Below, one piece after another: positions 47,422-58,573 of a stretch of DNA of 64,000 bases. How positions within the stretch are numbered: the first letter of the stretch is position 1; every line of letters begins with the position of its first letter. The stretch lies in NCBI GenBank assembly GCA_963921795.1, contig OY997650.1, positions 21,158,522 to 21,222,521 on the forward strand. Direction: 5' to 3'. Both the position numbers and the translations under genes were made by a program. The notes beneath the pieces are model-generated. The model did not search any database. It had not been told where the DNA came from and worked only from the letters and a program-made list of their open reading frames with translations. Source of the stretch: Nannobrachium achirus (taxonomy: Eukaryota > Chordata > Actinopteri > Myctophiformes > Myctophidae).

Positions 47422-48527
47422 AACAAGAGGGCAAGGCTGGGGGGGCAGCAAATGCTGACAGACACATGTAAACAGCGCGGCTCAGACAAACACACACATG
47501 CACCTAGACAAACAGAGCTCACACTGAGAAGCGAACCGGCCAGAGGGGCGACAGCGTCGCTGAAAGACACGTCCAAACAAACTTGGTCTCGTTCCGTCTC
47601 CCAAAAATGGCGCGCACACACACACGCTGACACAAATACATATACAGACACACATTTTCACCACGATCTGTGACAATGTGTCTATGTGTGCCTGCGTGTG
47701 TTTGTGTGTGCCCTGAACATGTCTGAGGTCTGTGTTTTGGGGACGGGGGGAGGGGGGGGGGGGGACTTACACTAAACGCCGCTGTTTAAATACTCGGGGG
47801 CCCACCAAAGGCCTTTTCACCCCACTCAACACATTACCACAAGACGACCTTCAAATAAATAAAACATCCCGGCTGGTAACTCTGCCCCCCTGGGCCCCTA
47901 AGTCACCCCTCCCCCCTCCACCGGGGTCGGCTACGCGTCACGGCTCCAAGGATGACAGGTTAATGAGGAGAAAATATTTTTACAGGATCGCGTTTCTGAC
48001 GGAGCCCCCAAAGAACCCAGGGCAGAGCTTTTATGGGCATCAGCTCGCCTCGCAGCAGGCACTTTTATCTCCTTCATCTCTTCTGGGTCTTTATTATGAG
48101 CAGGGCAGTGCCGCTACGCCTTCCTCACACAGAGCACGGCTTACAGGCTTACAGCCCCGGCCGCAGCTCCTAATCTGGTCTCCAAGCTCCACCTTGAGGG
48201 TCTGAAACCGGGGACCGAGCCCCCCTGACCGACGCCCCACGGACCGTCTGCTGTGTGCGAACCAACGTCTTTTAAATGCTTTTAGGAGAGTCGGTCCCGC
48301 CTCTCTGAAAGTTGTGTTTTTTCAGGGCTTTCTGGAAGCCGTGGTCTTGGGCCAAAAAAGGCCAAGGCCAGCCGTTTTCAGACAGACAGAGTGGCGCAGA
48401 CACTGCAGGTTTGAAAATAAATAATTTTGAAGTTAATGGCAAGGCAAACACCTCAGGCTGGCAGCTAGAGGGCTCTGGATCTGCTCAGCGTGACACCACC
48501 TTCCAAACTCTCACTTTCACCCCTGTG

Positions 48528-48571
<44 letters not shown>

Positions 48572-48633
48572 TCTCTCTTCCCCCCCCCCCCCCCCTCCCC
48601 CCTCCAACCAGCCAGCCATCCCTTTCGCACTAT
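46276..48633. other. Non-coding stretch with microsatellites
   Basis: (TG)n at 46596-46653, (CT)n at 47389-47416 and 48532-48578, G-runs near 47750 and C-runs near 48580-48597. The 47830-48230 part is GC-rich and repeat-free and has TTAATGAGGAGAAAATATT, the look of possible conserved non-coding sequence, though unproven. Confidence 0.5.
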
Positions 48634-49061
48634 CAGGGGCGTCACAAGGGGATGGAAAAGTGGGACTGAGTTACTAGGGCCCAAGGTGGAGGGGCCTTAA
48701 TTATTTTATGCTTTAAAGGGGGGGGACTAAATATTTTTAGATGGGGGTCCGTGGCCAAATACATATAATTTTGGGGGTCCTTCACATGAAAAGGTTTGAG
48801 CACCACTAATCTGGCGAGCCATCGCAAAGAAAGGGCGACGCCCACTCGGTCTGTCTCTTCCAGAAGCGCAGCGACTCCGAGGCTGTCTCGAGAGATTAGA
48901 GCACCACTGACATAGAAACATATTCAAAGACTTTTCAAGATTTTTCAAAAATAGCAGAGAGTGCCGCGCTGCGAGTTTGTAGATCTGCTATTCAATAGTT
49001 AAAGAACAAAATGTGAGTGGATCCTTGTACCCAGGGCCCAGAATTTGGTACGACACCCCTG
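48634..49061 (-). mobile_element. hAT-like MITE family D, copy 2
   Basis: Ends CAGGGGCGTCACAAGG and GGTACGACACCCCTG, perfect target duplication CGCACTAT (48626-48633, 49062-49069). It is inverted relative to copy 1. It keeps one P1 with most of one arm lost (48946-48993) and has gained a 91-bp insert at 48808-48898. Confidence 0.95.
48808..48898. mobile_element. 91-bp insert with 10-bp duplication
   Basis: The insert interrupts family D copy 2 and is absent from copy 1. GAGCACCACT flanks it at 48798-48807 and 48899-48908. Its ends AATCTGGCGAG and CTCGAGAGATTA are roughly inverted. A 9-10 bp duplication is what Mutator-like transposases make; that assignment is an inference from size. Confidence 0.85.
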
Positions 49062-49069
49062 CGCACTAT

Positions 49070-50038
49070 GTCCAGCCCTCCAGCCAGAGTAAGACTCAAT
49101 CGCCTGACCCGACCCCTGTGAACTTTGCCCCTCGCCCTGTCAGCACTCCTCCTAGGGGGTGCCAAGCAGTGGCTGCCCCCAGACCGTGCTGTAGCCTGTT
49201 AATGATTTGTTAAAAACACAACCGTGGCAGGACAGAGAGAAGCGGGGGTGGGGTGAAAGCATAAAAGAGAAGGTGAAATTATCAAAAAACTTTAAACAAA
49301 TGTTTCTGCTGAGAGGTGCACTGTTGGTGGTCTCCCGTTGAGCTAAATCAAACAACGGTCTTTCTGTCAGAAAGAGCTCCAATTTAGCACCGGTGGAGGG
49401 GAGAGGGTTGGAAGGGAAGGGGGGGTTTGAGCCTATAAATTTCACAGAGAGAGTGAAAACGGGGTTTGGTCTGGTTTGATCCAATTTTTGATGGGCACAG
49501 GTTTCTTACAAGGGCGATTGTGGGACGGCTATGGTAGCAAAGCTACCGGGGCCAGCCTAGTGTACGTCTGGAAATGTATTAAATATATACTGCCTCGTCT
49601 GGTCTCACCACAAAATGCACACAGAGAAACACAGAGCAAAAAGAAATGGGAAGTGTGTTGTTTGAACATGTATCAACTGCTGTCACCACAGCCGTTTCAT
49701 ACCACCTCCATCTGGAGGCATCGTGAATCAGTCGCATCGGAGCATGCATATATGACAATTAGAGAAATAAGATCCTTCCCCGAGTTAAAACAAAACAGCT
49801 CTCTCCTCTGCTCGCTTTGCCAAACAGCTACTTTACACCAAAAGGCGCGAAAGTGTGCCTGTGGTTTATCTTTCTAAATGAAATCATTCTATTCGGTTGA
49901 AGGCTTCTCCCTCCCTCTCTCCCGTCTCTATCCATCTTTCATCCCAACCAGCATGGTGGCTGGATTCGTGTGCAGTTGTTGAGAGAAGACTGGGAGAGAC
50001 AGAGAGACAGAGAGAGAGAGAGAGAGAAATATATACAG

Positions 50039-50123
<85 letters not shown>

Positions 50124-50370
50124 TTGATGCAGACACTTTATACTGTGCCAGGACCTGCAGGGTCTGTGAAGCATAAAGGCTCGCTCAGGTCTACACAAAC
50201 ACCAGTTAACAGAAAAAAACTCTGTGCACTGGCACAGCAGGGAACAAGACTCATCAATGTAAGGAGGTAGTGGTAGTGGGGTTAAAGCTACAACCTGGGA
50301 TTTATTTGAAGGGATAAAATGTTATTTGAATCGATGCTTAGAGTATTTTAAAACAGTATACAGAATCTGG
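49070..50370. other. Non-coding stretch with GA array
   Basis: (GA)n at 50043-50103, with an ATATATACAG break before it. The rest has no exon or repeat that could be recognised. Confidence 0.55.
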
Positions 50371-50763
50371 TTCATCTTAGGGATGCAAATTATCGATTAA
50401 TTCATTCATTGAGAGTTGCTAACCCTATCGATCGATTAATCGATTCATTGATAAGCTGCGTTTTTTTGGACCAAATGTTGAGTTCTTGACCTAAAACCGA
50501 AAATGAGTGCAGAAACATAATTGCCTTGATGTATATAACATTGACAAGCGTCAAAGAGCATCAGCTGGACACGGACACACACACACCTCCCCTTTGCAGT
50601 GCCCTATGGAGTCATCCCATAGTTCATCTGCATTGGTTATAGGTGGTGTCCATACTCTTCCATGTGAGAAATGTAGTCCCTGGAGTCAGGTAGGACACCT
50701 TTTGGTAGACTATGTCAATGAAGTTATTTGAAGCAGATGGTGCACCTTATTGGCTCTATGCAC

Positions 50764-51180
50764 AGCAGCCATATTGGAAAGAAATTGGGCCCCTTCCTTA
50801 CTTCCTTCACAGGTGTTACCAATGATTCTGATAAAGGCTTTGTTCCATTTAGTGTAGCATAGTGGTTCTTAAACACTTTGATTTCAAGGACCACCATAAC
50901 TCTTGAGAGTGTACAAATGGAACCAAATGGACCCGTACGGATCCATTTGGTTCCATTTATACACTCTCAGAGTTACAGACATATAAGGGGCCATTTGGTA
51001 CCCCCTCAAGGACATTTTGAGACACACTGGTGTAGCAGAGTGTTTCCAGTGAGCCAACATGCACACTATCAGCACTCTGACTCTGTTTGACCAGAATGGA
51101 ACAGAGCCTTAATCAGTATCATTGGTAACACCTGTGAAGGAAGTGAGGAAGGGGCCCAATTTATTTCCAATATGACTGTG
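50764..51180. repeat. Foldback with a hAT element at its centre
   Basis: Arms 50764-50849 and 51095-51180 are inverted copies (CCAATATG, AATTGGGCCCCTTCC, CTTCCTTCACAGGTGTTACC, AATGATTCTGAT and their complements). The centre holds the hAT element 50860-51029. Confidence 0.92.
50860..51029. mobile_element. 170-bp hAT-like MITE with P2 hairpin
   Basis: Runs from TAGTGGTTCTTAAAC to GAGACACACTG, flanked by a perfect 8-bp duplication GTGTAGCA (50852-50859, 51030-51037). The P2 hairpin fills 50905-50973: GAGAGTGTACAAATGG then AACCAAATGGACC, mirrored by GGATCCATTTGGTT and CCATTTATACACTCTC. Confidence 0.93.
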
Positions 51181-51889
51181 GTGCATACAACCTATTTTAC
51201 ACTACACTAGATGTACTGCCATCTAAAATTGTGGATATTGCCACAAGAGAGGGAGAAATACAATATAAGCATCGTAGCATTGAAATATCAATATCAATAT
51301 TCAATCAAAAGCACCCTTTTCAAATGGCCAAAGGCCGTGTACTGTACCGTACCATGGTGAGACGGGGATGTGGGGCCCCTCTGTGAGGGACTAACCTCCG
51401 GATGCCTCAAACCCATTTACTGTCACTCTTAATCTGCACAGATGTACATCCAAGTGACACGTAGAATCCAAGGTCACGTACATAAGCATAACGTACATTG
51501 CGATGAGAAGGGGGGAAAAACACACACGCAGGGTCCTGAATGTTGTGGCTCTTAAGCCTAGCATGTCACTACCTGCCACCGCATACCTGGAGGTTAACAG
51601 AGAGATAGTGAGAGAGGGAGCACTAGGCAGCCAAGATTCATTACATTACTACATGATGTTACATTCATTAATTAACTTTTATTGCTATGGAAATATGGGT
51701 AGAGTTCATTTATTAATTTTGTTTACTTTAACTAGTGTATGTTTTTGAAATTATTTGAATGGAAGATAGATAAATTACATTTATATTGTTGCACATTAGT
51801 TAATGGTGCTGTCCATTGCTTTGGATAACAGTGTTATTTCTTGTTTTATGCAATAAACATTTTAATAAATTAGATTATTCGTTATACAG

Positions 51890-52178
51890 AATGTCCCATT
51901 TGAAGTTCTCAAACACAAATCTTTCGAAAGTAGCAGATCTAAAAGCACACAATGTGTTGCATCGCAACGCATTGTGAGCTTGTAGATCGTCTATTTTCAA
52001 ATGGCTGAAATGTATATAGGGCTGAAGTCGTTACTGTATGTTTTGTAATAATAATCCAAATCTGCAAAGTAACTAGGAGTAGAAGTATGAAAATGGTAAT
52101 GAAAATGGTAAATAGAAATACTCCAGCAAAGTACAAATACCTCAAGGAAGTAAATGTACTTAGTTACTTTACACCACT
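51890..52178. mobile_element. Family F repeat (fish GTGGTGTAAAGTAAC type) with P1
   Basis: Right end TTAGTTACTTTACACCACTG. The body has AAAGTACAAATACCTCAAG and TATGTTTTGTAATAATAATC, shared with 57601-58065. P1 at 51925-51999. Confidence 0.82.
51925..51999. repeat. P1 hairpin in family F
   Basis: Arms AGCAGATCTAAAAGCACAC...AATG and CATTGTGAGCTTGTAGATC. The inner CAATG / CATTG pair replaces the usual CAACG / CGTTG on both sides. One AGCACAC / GTGAGCT mismatch remains uncompensated. Confidence 0.92.
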
Positions 52179-52597
52179 GTGTTGTTTATGTGCAGGTGCA
52201 GGTATGGTATGGTATGCATGTGTCTGGAGGAAATGAGGCCTGATGGACATGTCTGCACCATGAGGCACTATGTCATGTCAAATCTATGTCATGTGAATGG
52301 AGCTTATGGTGACAGGGAAGCCCCCAGGCCAAGACAGCCATTAGCGTGGCAGAAAATGACTGCACATGCCAGGCTACGTGCTTAATTACGCTCCTTTATA
52401 GCGATTGTTCACAATCGTACAATACAATAAGAAAATGTACAGAAAAAGATTATCAAATAAATGTGAATACAAATATTTTTAACAGTGGAAAAACATGATT
52501 ATATATTGTAATATTTAATGTTTGTATGAGTAATTGTGAAATTGATAAGATTAGTCATCATCACGATATCTGGGGAAATAACAATCATGATTCAACA

Positions 52598-52700
52598 TGG
52601 TTCTCAAAGTGGGGATCAGGGACCCTCTGGGTTCCTTGAGGAGGTTTCAAATGGACCATTACAGGTCCATTTGTACACTCTCAAGAGTTACTCCATAGAC
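52598..52700. mobile_element. Decayed hAT-like fragment with half P2
   Basis: GGTTCTCAAAGTGGGGATC is terminal-like. P2 remnant CAAATGGACC...GGTCCATTTGTACACTCTC at 52647-52688. Confidence 0.65.
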
Positions 52701-53344
52701 TACATACAGGCATTATCAACGGGTGGCTTAATTGCATTCCGCTCACTGGCTCAAACATTAAGGCATGCATTGAACTTTAAGCCCCAGCCCATGCAGAGAA
52801 CTGATGGCTGTTGCTAGAGAGATGACTTGATCTCAAGACAGACAGTGTTTGTGTGTTTGTGTGCGCTAGGAGGAGCCGGGCCTGAATGGGAACGGAGGTG
52901 CAGCTGCCGCAAAGCAGCTCCTTAAAAGTCAGTGAAGTACCGCTGAGCAACGAATAAATCCTTTTCATCTTTGCCTCCTTTTCTCATTTGGCACACATTT
53001 CGTCACTCCTCTTTTTTGCTCCCCATCTGTCCCCTTCCTCCTCCTTTCATTGGTTTCGCTCGCTCCTTCTTTCTTCCTCTCTGTGGAAACTTTAATGGTT
53101 TCCTGGGCTCGGCTCGAGACATTCTTTCACAGCGAACAATAATAACAAGAGTAAGAACCACTTTATGTAACTCTCCCCCCCCCCTCACCAATAGGCACAG
53201 TGTGTGTGTGTTTGTGTGTGCGCACGCGCGCTCTCGAGTGTGTGCACGCTTAAAAACAAGTGTTGGGTCTGTTGAGACCAGGTACTGCTGACTACTAAAC
53301 ACTTTCAACATGGCGTCCCTATTTTGGGAATGTGAAAATTACAG

Positions 53345-53419
53345 CAAAAACAGCAGATATTACAAGCTCATAAAACGTCACGGTCACAATGTGCCAGGTT
53401 GTGAGCTTGTAGATCGGCT
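53345..53419. repeat. P1 hairpin, host element not recognised
   Basis: Left CAGCAGATATTACAAGCTCA, right TTGTGAGCTTGTAGATCGGC around a degenerate centre. Confidence 0.85.
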
Positions 53420-53429
53420 TGTAGCCAGG

Positions 53430-54085
53430 TAAGTGAGCTCTTAGTTTATTATCATCCAAAGTCTGCCTCATTAAAAATTACATTCAGGCACATTCTGAAT
53501 TCACACAATCTTCTATAAAGAAATGGAAAATTACCACCACACGGCATGGTATTTTAAGACCCAGCTCTGCAAAATAAAACTTGCGGAAAATTATCAAACA
53601 AAAGCTAAATGAAATGGCGAGTGTATTGTGCAAGTATCTGGCACTAAACGGAATGAGTTGTTATGATGGAAAGTGGAAGAAAATCTGAGGGAAGAGACAT
53701 GAGCGGATCTGATTGTTTGTTTTTAAAAGATAAATATGCAAATGCGAATAAGGTCCAGGTGCTAGTCCAATCCTGAACCACGCCAATTCACGAACTGCAC
53801 TTTCAACCAGATATGTTGCAAGACCTTTTAGTGGTGCCAAAATATCACTGCAGTAAGCAGCACGGGACTCGGCTCACTCCTCCTGAGAGGCCCCAGGATA
53901 CATGGGTTTCATTTTGGCTAGTGGGTCTCATTCCACACTAAGGCTGCAGTACATCCCTGCACCACTACATGAACTAGTTCAGAGCTCACAGTGGAGTCCC
54001 ACCTCCATAGTTACAAGGCAAGTTCTTAATTTAACAAAAAAAAAAGAAAGAAAAAAAAGAAAAAAGAAATTAAATGAACTAACTA
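53430..54085. other. Repeat-poor AT-rich stretch
   Basis: No exon. Contains the octamer ATGCAAAT at 53738 within an AT-rich block that could be conserved non-coding DNA. An A-rich tract lies at 54036-54069. Confidence 0.4.
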
Positions 54086-54196
54086 TGGTACAGCAAGGGT
54101 CTTCAACAGGGGGTCCGGGACCCTAGGGGGTCCTCAGAGTTACTGCAGGGGGTCCTCCAAATCTTTATGATAGCAACTTTTTTCTCCTTTTTTATA

Positions 54197-54399
54197 TTAA
54201 CCACTTGAACCCTAGCGTCCATATTCTGAGAACTTTAGTCAAAAATAGCAGATCTACAAGCTCACAAGCTCGTGCTGCGAGGCGTTGTGAGCTTGTAGAT
54301 CGGCTATTTTTGGCAAAGAGCTTTGGTGTAGACGGGAAAAAGAGCAGACTAAGTACAGAGTGAAAGGTCAAGTTTATTAAGTATGGTTCAAGTGGTTAA
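54197..54399. mobile_element. TTAA MITE family C, copy 3
   Basis: Ends TTAACCACTTGAACC and GGTTCAAGTGGTTAA: a 15-bp pair that is inverted save for internal drift, with TTAA at both ends. Holds P1 at 54241-54311. Confidence 0.9.
54241..54311. repeat. P1 hairpin in family C
   Basis: Arms AAAAATAGCAGATCTACAAG...CTCACAA and TTGTGAGCTTGTAGATC...GGCTATTTTT. The loop region is off-centre. Confidence 0.95.
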
Positions 54400-54565
54400 A
54401 TATCTGAAAACACAAATTGACATGAATCCAAAATACACTGATGATTGTGCTATCAAACAATGAAACTAAATGGAATGTCTGAAAAGGTTGTGGGGGTCCC
54501 TGCTTCATCTCTCTCTCGGCTAAGGGGTCCTTGGCCTAAAAACGTTGAAGACCCTTGATGTACAG

Positions 54566-57500
54566 TACAGTGCTTAGTCAAGTCAATGACTGTGTTTCAG
54601 GTCAGTACAGTACCCTTGAGATCCAATTTTGAGAGAGCGAGAGAGAGAGAGAGAGAGAAAGGCAGAAGGACCAGGACCTTTGGTCATTTAGCCTCCTATA
54701 GCTTCTCCTTATGTTCTCTGCAGCCCAACATCAGACAGCCATGGTGAACGGCAGAGGGAGGGCAAAGGAGATGGGGGACCAGAGCCAGGGGCAGGATGTC
54801 ACGTCTAGCCCTGACACCCAGCAGCCAAGCAGGCAGGCAGCAAGGCTCGGTGGGACACCCCGTCCCAGATCGGAGAACAAAGGAGAGGGTCTGACACTAC
54901 CCAGGCAGACTGGCTGGACTCCAGGCCTTCAGGACCCTTCACGGCCCGACTCTGCGGGCCAACGTCCAGGCTCTGGACATGGGCCTGTGGAGGTTTACAC
55001 CACCGCACATGGAGCTGTTCCACTGGACACACTGAGGTGTGAACCCTTTCCCCCCCTCATACAAGAGCACTGAGGCGTACCGTTGGATGGAAAACCAGCT
55101 AAAGGATAAAGCGGATGTGACACCTCCTAAGCCACTTCCGTTTTGCGCAAATGTATCTGAATAGGAATTAAAATCCTCTAAGCATATTATACATTATAGC
55201 TTATTGCTTAGCAGAAATGAAGAAAAAAAAAGCAAAGATATTTTAAGATATATTTTCATGAACGGAAATAACAGCTTCCTTTCTAAGGAGGTGTAGTTCC
55301 AGACTCTGTAGCATTCAGAGATTGTGGAATAGTTGTCGGGCTATGTGAGACTAATAGAAGAGTGATTCCCAGAATTCAGTTCAAAACAAAACCACGGTTT
55401 ACATTAACATTGCTGTTTATAATTTGGGGTCTCAGTGGTGTGCATACAAAGTAAATTAACTGAACAACCCAGTAATTTTTTGTGGGATGGATTTTTCTGA
55501 AAATATGCAATATAGCAAGCTGTTTTGATGAAATGGTGAATGAACGCCAATTCTTCCCTGTCATACTGGAAGGCAAATGGGACTCATATTAATACCCCCC
55601 CCCCCCCCCCTCTTCTTAAAGATGGGGTGCCAAGCTAATAGAAACTGCAGGCTTTCTATTCCTGAAAAGTTGCAATGTTATAATAGAAGCCATTGTTCTC
55701 GTGATAATAAAAATCTAAATATAACAACAAAAATCTTCTTTAAAAAAAACTGCATAACGATGATGTCACTGGCAGACGGGATTTTGAACTGCCCACAGCT
55801 CTCCTAAGAGACACAGACCGAGTAGAAAAAATTGTGCCATTTTATCTTTAACATTATTGAGGACCAATTATATGAATATAGATTGAAAAGTGGTGAAGTT
55901 GTCCTTTAATATCAACCGAAATGTGCATACATCTTTAACTGTGCTATATAGCTGAGCCTGCGATCCCTACGACGGATATGAAATATCATTTCATTGCCTG
56001 TGATCTGCGTAGATCTGATCTGAGAAGGACAGCCTCATGGAAGTGACATTTTATATTGCATAAACAAATGAAATTCAATATAGCAAGTCATTCTGCGTTT
56101 TCAAAATCTTTCTATTAAACTGACAGATTGCATATGGCTGTTGGTGCACAGAGTGCAATGCGTGCGTTCTGTAATCCTACCATTTCCTCAAGCTGGAAAA
56201 CATTTAGCATGTTTTTTATGCATTATAACCGCACAAGACAAAATGGTTAGATGTTAGTTAGATTTGTGCTTTATGACGTACAGAGAATATTGAAGTCATA
56301 ATATCCATGTCGGTTTCTCCATCATAAAAGGTTTACTGAATTGATAGAATATTTTAATGTTAGCTTTTAAATTGAGAAACGTTGAACAAAACAAAGAAAA
56401 AATTACAGCAGCACGACAATGAACACAACATAATAGTGATACAATAAAAAAGGAATAGAGCATCGCCAAGAATAAAGCCATATTTTGTCTATTTTTCAAC
56501 ACAGCCCAAACACAAATACAAAAAGACCATCATCACCATCAATGCAAAAAAAAGAAGAAGAATACAAAATGCACATCATGCACTGCACACAGATGATCTC
56601 ACATTCAAGGGGCAGGACGCTCAACAAGTACAAGTAGGTCGGGAGTGGCTTATTGTCGGTATCAGCCGGTAACTTGCGCTAGACCCCTGGGAGATAGATT
56701 GCTGAGGTGGAGCGCCACACCTAAGCTCCCAGTACTTACTTACTGCACGACTTGCCGCACCCAAGCCGTGCTACTCATATGCTGAGTTGACGATGCCCGG
56801 ATCTTGTGGTGCAAAGGCAAGAGCTCTACCGACGTAGCTACCCGGACACAAAGTAAGACAAAATTGAACGCCAATTCTCATAAAACGTAACCAACCTCCC
56901 ATGTGTGCGTCTGGTAAAAAGAGTAGAATCTGATTGAACTTTGGAGAGCAGGGAATCTTCAGACTGGACTCCAGATAGAGCTGTAATAGGACAGGGCCCA
57001 AAAACTATGTCAAAATATACAAAATAATGTAAAAATAATTGCATTTCTGAAAAGTAGTATATTTAAGAGTTCCCTTGGGATCCAAGCCTGCAGTAATGAA
57101 TAGGCTCCAAGATCATTGGACTTCCCACACCCACACTTGTACAATAAGGCCATCAGACGCTTAGCACTTTCAATAACAAATAACACTGATCATCCCCTGT
57201 ATCGGCATATTGGTAGGATCAGCGGTTCTACTGTAAAATGTTTTGTATAACTGTACATCATGCAAGTACAGTAACGGCAGGGGAAGTAGCTAAGAACGTA
57301 GGCAAAGATCTGAGCTATCCGTGTACGAAAGTTGGAGTCTGTAGAACCAACCATGTGCTGTGAGACCCCTTTCATGCGATTTGGGGCCCATCTGCCTCGG
57401 TTTCAATTAGTAGTTGGGATTATTATTAATTGAAAATCACAGACATACTGTATGGGTACAATAACCAGAATGAAGAAGTGGAATTGGAAAGAAAAAGCAA

Positions 57501-57600
57501 GAAAGAAACAATTGAAGGAGATAAGGTTCCCAGGTGTCCAGCAGTGGACAGGTGACCTCCAGAAACCAGGCAACCTCCAACGATGACAACAACAGCAGTA
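54566..57600. other. Long stretch with few repeats
   Basis: 54635-54658 is (GA)n and 55594-55610 poly-C. The plus frame 54711-55073 (GC-rich, Gln/Arg/Pro/Ser-rich, 120 residues) follows an acceptor-like TTCTCCTTATGTTCTCTGCAG but no donor, partner exon or domain is seen, so it is not called. 55830-56500 is AT-rich and repeat-free. Confidence 0.45.
56785..56849 (-). repeat. tRNA-like remnant (box A only)
   Basis: The minus strand reads GTCCGGGTAGCTACGTCGG then TAGAGCTCTTGCC, like the 5' half of a tRNA with TAGCTCAGTCGGTAGAGC. No box B or 3' acceptor strand follows, so it is probably a SINE or tRNA pseudogene fragment, not a functional tRNA. Confidence 0.45.
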
Positions 57601-58065
57601 GTGGTGGAAAAAGTACTCAAATGTTTTACCTACAGGTAAAAGTGTCAATACTGCAATATAGAAATACAAGTAAAAGTCTGGAATTCAAAATTGACCTGAG
57701 TAAAAGTACAAGTACATGTATTTAAAGTACTAAAAGTAAAAGTACTAGTTATGAAGAATGTCCTGTCTAAATAGTGTACAAGTCTTTTGAAAATAGCTGA
57801 TCTACAAGCTAACAACGCGCTGCGCCGTGTTGTGAGCTTGTAGATTGGCTATTTTCAAATAGCCTAGTTTAAATAGGGTTCAAGTGGTAAATGTATGTTT
57901 TGTAATAATAATAAAAATCTACAAAGTAACTACTGTAGTAACTAAAGTTTTCAAATAAATGTAGTGGAGTAAAAGTATAGTACAGGTATTTGGATCCGAG
58001 ATGTAGTGGAGTAGAAATTGTAAATACTCAAGTAAAGTACAAATACCTCAACATTGTACTTCAGT
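57601..58065. mobile_element. Family F repeat, copy 2, with P1
   Basis: Starts GTGGTGGAAAAAGTACTC with many AAAAGTA/AAGTACA words. It contains P1 (57786-57859), then GGGTTCAAGTGGT (family C end) and TGTATGTTTTGTAATAATAA. It ends CAACATTGTACTTCAGTAC. Termini of the same family also appear at 1479, 34972 and 59645. Confidence 0.82.
57786..57859. repeat. P1 hairpin with inverted flanks
   Basis: TTTGAAAATAGC is mirrored by GCTATTTTCAAA. Arms CTGATCTACAAGCTAACAAC and GTTGTGAGCTTGTAGATTGG. Confidence 0.94.
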
Positions 58066-58573
58066 ACAGTCCTTAACACTTGGGGAGCCAAACTCGTTCA
58101 CTGACGAGTTATGGCCACTAGATGTCACCCTGCCACAGGAAGTTATATCGTCGAGGGACGAGTCAACAAATAGTTAACTTTTCGAGACCGCAGCTTCCCT
58201 TTGCATGCCCTGAATCCATTACGTCACCCAGCCAGGGCAGGAAGCCCCCTGTCTCTCCCCACACGGAAGGATTTTACATGGCTTTAGATTCTACTTTGAA
58301 ACATAAGAACGGCTTTATCTGAGAATGAGGTAAAAACAGCCCCATGGAGGCAGAGAGCTGATTGTTTTCACGGCGACACTTTACCGCAAATTTACCGCGA
58401 TTTTTTTACCGCGAGTTTCGCGAGCGTTTGTAAACAAATGGAGTACCTCCTCAATCTTCTCTGGACACGCACGTGCACACGCACGAAGCTTGCGGGGCTC
58501 ATCAAAACATAACGTAAGTCAATGGTGGCACCAGCAACAGCTATAAATGTTATAAACCTTGGCCGCCCATGTG

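Larger units (their letters stand above)
54094..54557. mobile_element. hAT-like MITE with nested family C and P1
   Basis: Ends CAAGGGTCTTCAACAGGGGG and CGTTGAAGACCCTTG. Flanks TGGTACAG (54086-54093) and ATGTACAG (54558-54565) match at 6 of 8. Subterminal GGGGGTCC blocks. Inside is a complete family C MITE, itself built round P1: three layers. Confidence 0.9.

Noticed and set aside
54711-55073. GC-rich 120-residue plus-strand frame after an acceptor-like site
   Set aside because: No donor, partner exon, domain or known homologue; low-complexity Pro/Ser/Gln/Arg composition. Kept only as a note in the interval entry.
56785-56849. Possible functional tRNA gene
   Set aside because: Only a box A-like 5' half is present; no T-arm/box B or matching acceptor strand.
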